Shown here one piece after another: positions 5,299 to 5,385 of a stretch of 5,385 bases of DNA. The first letter of the stretch is position 1. Every line of letters begins with the position of its first letter. The position numbers and the translations under genes are program-made. Origin of the DNA: an uncultured Gammaproteobacteria bacterium (GTDB lineage: Bacteria > Pseudomonadota > Gammaproteobacteria > UBA9214); NCBI GenBank assembly GCA_905480305.1, contig CAJQPV010000112.1, forward strand, positions 1-5,385, written 5' to 3'. The notes under the pieces are model-generated. The model did no database searches, was not told the DNA's origin, and was given only the letters and a program-made list of their open reading frames with translations.

Positions 5299-5360
5299 GT
5301 ATGATTAGGGAAGGGTCTCAGGTCAATGGTTAAACAGGAAGCTACATAACATAAAGTGAA

Positions 5361-5385
5361 ATGAACCAGTTTGACATCATTATTA
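5361..5385 (+). CDS. ubiI: Start of a second FAD monooxygenase, probably UbiI/VisC (truncated by the window end)
   Basis: Only eight codons are visible, MNQFDIII, cut off by the window edge. A hydrophobic strand after two or three polar residues is how UbiH-family proteins begin before their glycine-rich FAD motif; compare MQQYDVIIVGGG in the ubiH product here. An in-frame TAA at 5352-5354 rules out a longer start. The Shine-Dalgarno sequence is weak: AGTGA lies just before the ATG, and AGGAAG at 5337-5342 is too distant. Position after ubiH suggests the C5 hydroxylase UbiI (VisC). UbiF or another paralogue remains possible. Confidence 0.65.

Larger units (their letters stand above)
5139..5299. 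repeat. Three-copy GC-rich palindromic repeat array between ubiH and the next ubi gene
   Basis: Three pyrimidine/purine-biased hairpin cores (5139-5172, 5203-5235, 5264-5298) are joined by two similar linkers. The linkers share GCAAG, then CGGTAGTCAA, and start at 5175 and 5238, a period of 63 bases. The CCCTCTCCC / GGGAGAGGG arms resemble intergenic palindromes I recall from many proteobacterial genomes; I cannot assign a named family. The array fills much of the 274-base gap. It does not end in a T run, so it is more likely a transcript-processing, stability or pausing element than a simple intrinsic terminator. The rest of the gap (5087-5138 and 5300-5360) shows nothing I can name. Confidence 0.85.

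Noticed and set aside
5139..5299. CRISPR array
   Set aside because: There are three repeats about 63 bases apart, but the segments between them are themselves conserved, the cores are long palindromes of mixed orientation, and no cas gene is present.

Overview
The window comes from a gammaproteobacterium that is probably not an enteric. Two things suggest this: a conserved chromosomal neighbourhood and a GC-rich coding bias. The order fau (ygfA) - 6S RNA (ssrS) - zapA on the minus strand, divergent from ygfB - pepP - ubiH - (ubiI/visC) on the plus strand, is the arrangement known from Escherichia coli. An extra small coiled-coil gene (TIGR02449/ZapB-like) lies upstream of zapA, as I recall from many non-enteric gammaproteobacteria. 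I cannot name the genus.

Layout. Positions 1-407 are visibly AT-rich and hold no gene I can support. A terminator-like inverted repeat overlaps the end of fau. Reading leftwards (minus strand) from the middle of the window come the small coiled-coil gene (1786-1553), zapA (1556-1242, start overlapping the previous stop as ATGA), 6S RNA (about 1216-1023) and fau (989-408). Reading rightwards come ygfB (1951-2511, TTG start), pepP (2553-3872), ubiH (3875-5086, two bases after pepP) and the first codons of a second FAD monooxygenase, probably ubiI (from 5361). The divergent control region is about 1787-1950. It contains a near-consensus sigma70 promoter facing left, whose predicted transcript begins at the ATG of the coiled-coil gene (a leaderless message), and an extended -10 candidate facing right.

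Functions. The left arm joins Z-ring assembly (ZapA and a ZapB-like coiled coil) to the 6S RNA regulator of RNA polymerase and to a folate salvage enzyme. In E. coli, 6S RNA and fau are co-transcribed, and the 33-34 bp gap here fits that. The right arm is a YgfB protein of poorly known function, a proline aminopeptidase and two flavin hydroxylases of aerobic ubiquinone synthesis.

The least ordinary element is the 274-bp gap between ubiH and the next ubi gene. It carries three GC-rich palindromic repeats about 63 bp apart with a conserved direct linker. The core of the first copy is inverted relative to the third (32 of 33 positions match its reverse complement) although the linkers are in direct orientation. 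I saw no CRISPR array, tRNA, insertion sequence or new multi-gene system. Most of the window is conserved housekeeping DNA.
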